From positions 186,001 to 250,000 of the forward strand of contig NZ_JADYVX010000002.1 in NCBI RefSeq assembly GCF_020194175.1: DNA of 64,000 nucleotides, in the 5' to 3' direction. The notes under the pieces were generated by a model. It worked only from the letters and a program-made list of their open reading frames with translations, did not search any database and had not been told where the DNA came from. Made by a program: the position numbers and the translations under genes. Below are positions 63,646-64,000 of the stretch, one piece after another (the stretch's first letter is position 1; every line of letters begins with the position of its first letter). Source of the stretch: Bradyrhizobium sp. BRP22. Lineage in GTDB: Bacteria > Pseudomonadota > Alphaproteobacteria > Rhizobiales > Xanthobacteraceae.

Positions 63646-64000
63646 ATGTCAATGCGTACCGCGAAATTCATTTCAGCACTTGTCGCCACCATGCTTGCGA
63701 GTGCCAGCTTCACGGCCGGAGCACAAAACGCCACAGAGAGTGCCGATAACACCAAGACCGCCGACACTTGCCTGTCAGCTCCAAAGGGGGACGCACCCGC
63801 AGGAAGCCATTGGTATTATCGCCTTGATCGCTCCAATAAGCGCAAGTGCTGGTATGTGCGCGAGGAGAACAGCAAGGCGGCGAAAGCCGCGTCCGCACAG
63901 CAGCAATCGCCGCCACCCGCCGAAACCGCGCCCGCGCCCCAGCCGGCCGCGAGCATGAGCCCATCGGTTGCGGATGCGCGCGCCGAATTGAGGTCACCCC
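63646..64000 (+). CDS. secreted hypothetical protein, C-terminal part missing
   Basis: Starts ATG 63646 and runs off the right edge after 118 codons. Signal peptide (FISALVATMLASASFTAGAQ), then a short Cys-bearing core DTCLSAPKGDAPAGSHWYYR .. SNKRKCWYVREE, whose HWYYR..KCWYVR pattern recurs in Bradyrhizobium proteins I recall, followed by a Gln/Pro/Ala-rich segment. Likely a periplasmic or surface protein; function unknown. Confidence 0.65.
   Translation, partial: MSMRTAKFISALVATMLASASFTAGAQNATESADNTKTADTCLSAPKGDAPAGSHWYYRLDRSNKRKCWYVREENSKAAKAASAQQQSPPPAETAPAPQPAASMSPSVADARAELRSP

Noticed and set aside
1..64000. CRISPR arrays, tRNA or rRNA genes
   Set aside because: No regularly spaced direct repeats and no cloverleaf or rRNA-like segments were noticed; the repeats present are dispersed palindromes. 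A tRNAscan run would settle this.

Overview
The window is a GC-rich chromosomal segment of an alphaproteobacterium, almost certainly Bradyrhizobium or a close relative in the Nitrobacteraceae. This rests on protein-level resemblance, core operons in a typical alphaproteobacterial order (pgsA-like/hdaA/ppk1/ppx; lptF-lptG-lptD-surA-pdxA-rsmA), and many short palindromic intergenic repeats of the kind common in Bradyrhizobium. No species is claimed. No rRNA, tRNA, CRISPR array, prophage or transposase was seen.

Region 1-13 kb is a loose set of accessory and housekeeping genes: an MliC-like lysozyme inhibitor cut by the left edge, a tyrosine phosphatase, an SGNH hydrolase, an SDR oxidoreductase, a two-domain GrlR-like protein divergent from a DUF2161 nuclease-fold protein, a GNAT acetyltransferase, a thioesterase, a BtuF-like binding protein, an M20 deacylase, a PNPOx-like flavoprotein divergent from a MocR regulator, and several small secreted or membrane proteins. 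Region 13-27 kb carries envelope and metabolic genes: CreA, a large L,D-transpeptidase, a glutathione peroxidase, a polysaccharide deacetylase, DoxX, a malic enzyme-phosphotransacetylase fusion, aspS and selO. Region 27-36 kb is more accessory: a solitary nuoB, chrA, an AT-richer secreted alpha/beta hydrolase, a degenerate methyltransferase-like protein, a 36-aa membrane protein, rnd, a LysR regulator and an outer-membrane beta-barrel protein.

Region 36-60 kb is mostly core: cspA, purM-purN, a PgsA-like synthase with hdaA, ppk1-ppx (polyphosphate synthesis and breakdown), a TerC-like protein, ndk, an ABC-F ATPase, pepA-holC, then a tightly overlapped run for LPS export and outer-membrane assembly (lptF, lptG, lptD, surA-like) that continues into pdxA and rsmA. 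Region 60-64 kb holds a zinc alcohol dehydrogenase, a caspase-family gene interrupted by a single-base frameshift, two tandem duplicated secreted proteins, and a secreted protein cut by the right edge.

The most unusual DNA is intergenic. A ~106-bp element bounded by CTAG occurs four times, and in three copies its terminal CTAG provides the TAG stop codon of the preceding gene (L,D-transpeptidase, ppk1, ppx). A ~450-bp non-coding element near 48.5-49.0 kb folds into a very long near-continuous hairpin. Other candidates for follow-up are the frameshifted caspase gene, the tandem GrlR protein, the orphan nuoB, and the palindrome between the PNPOx-like and MocR genes.
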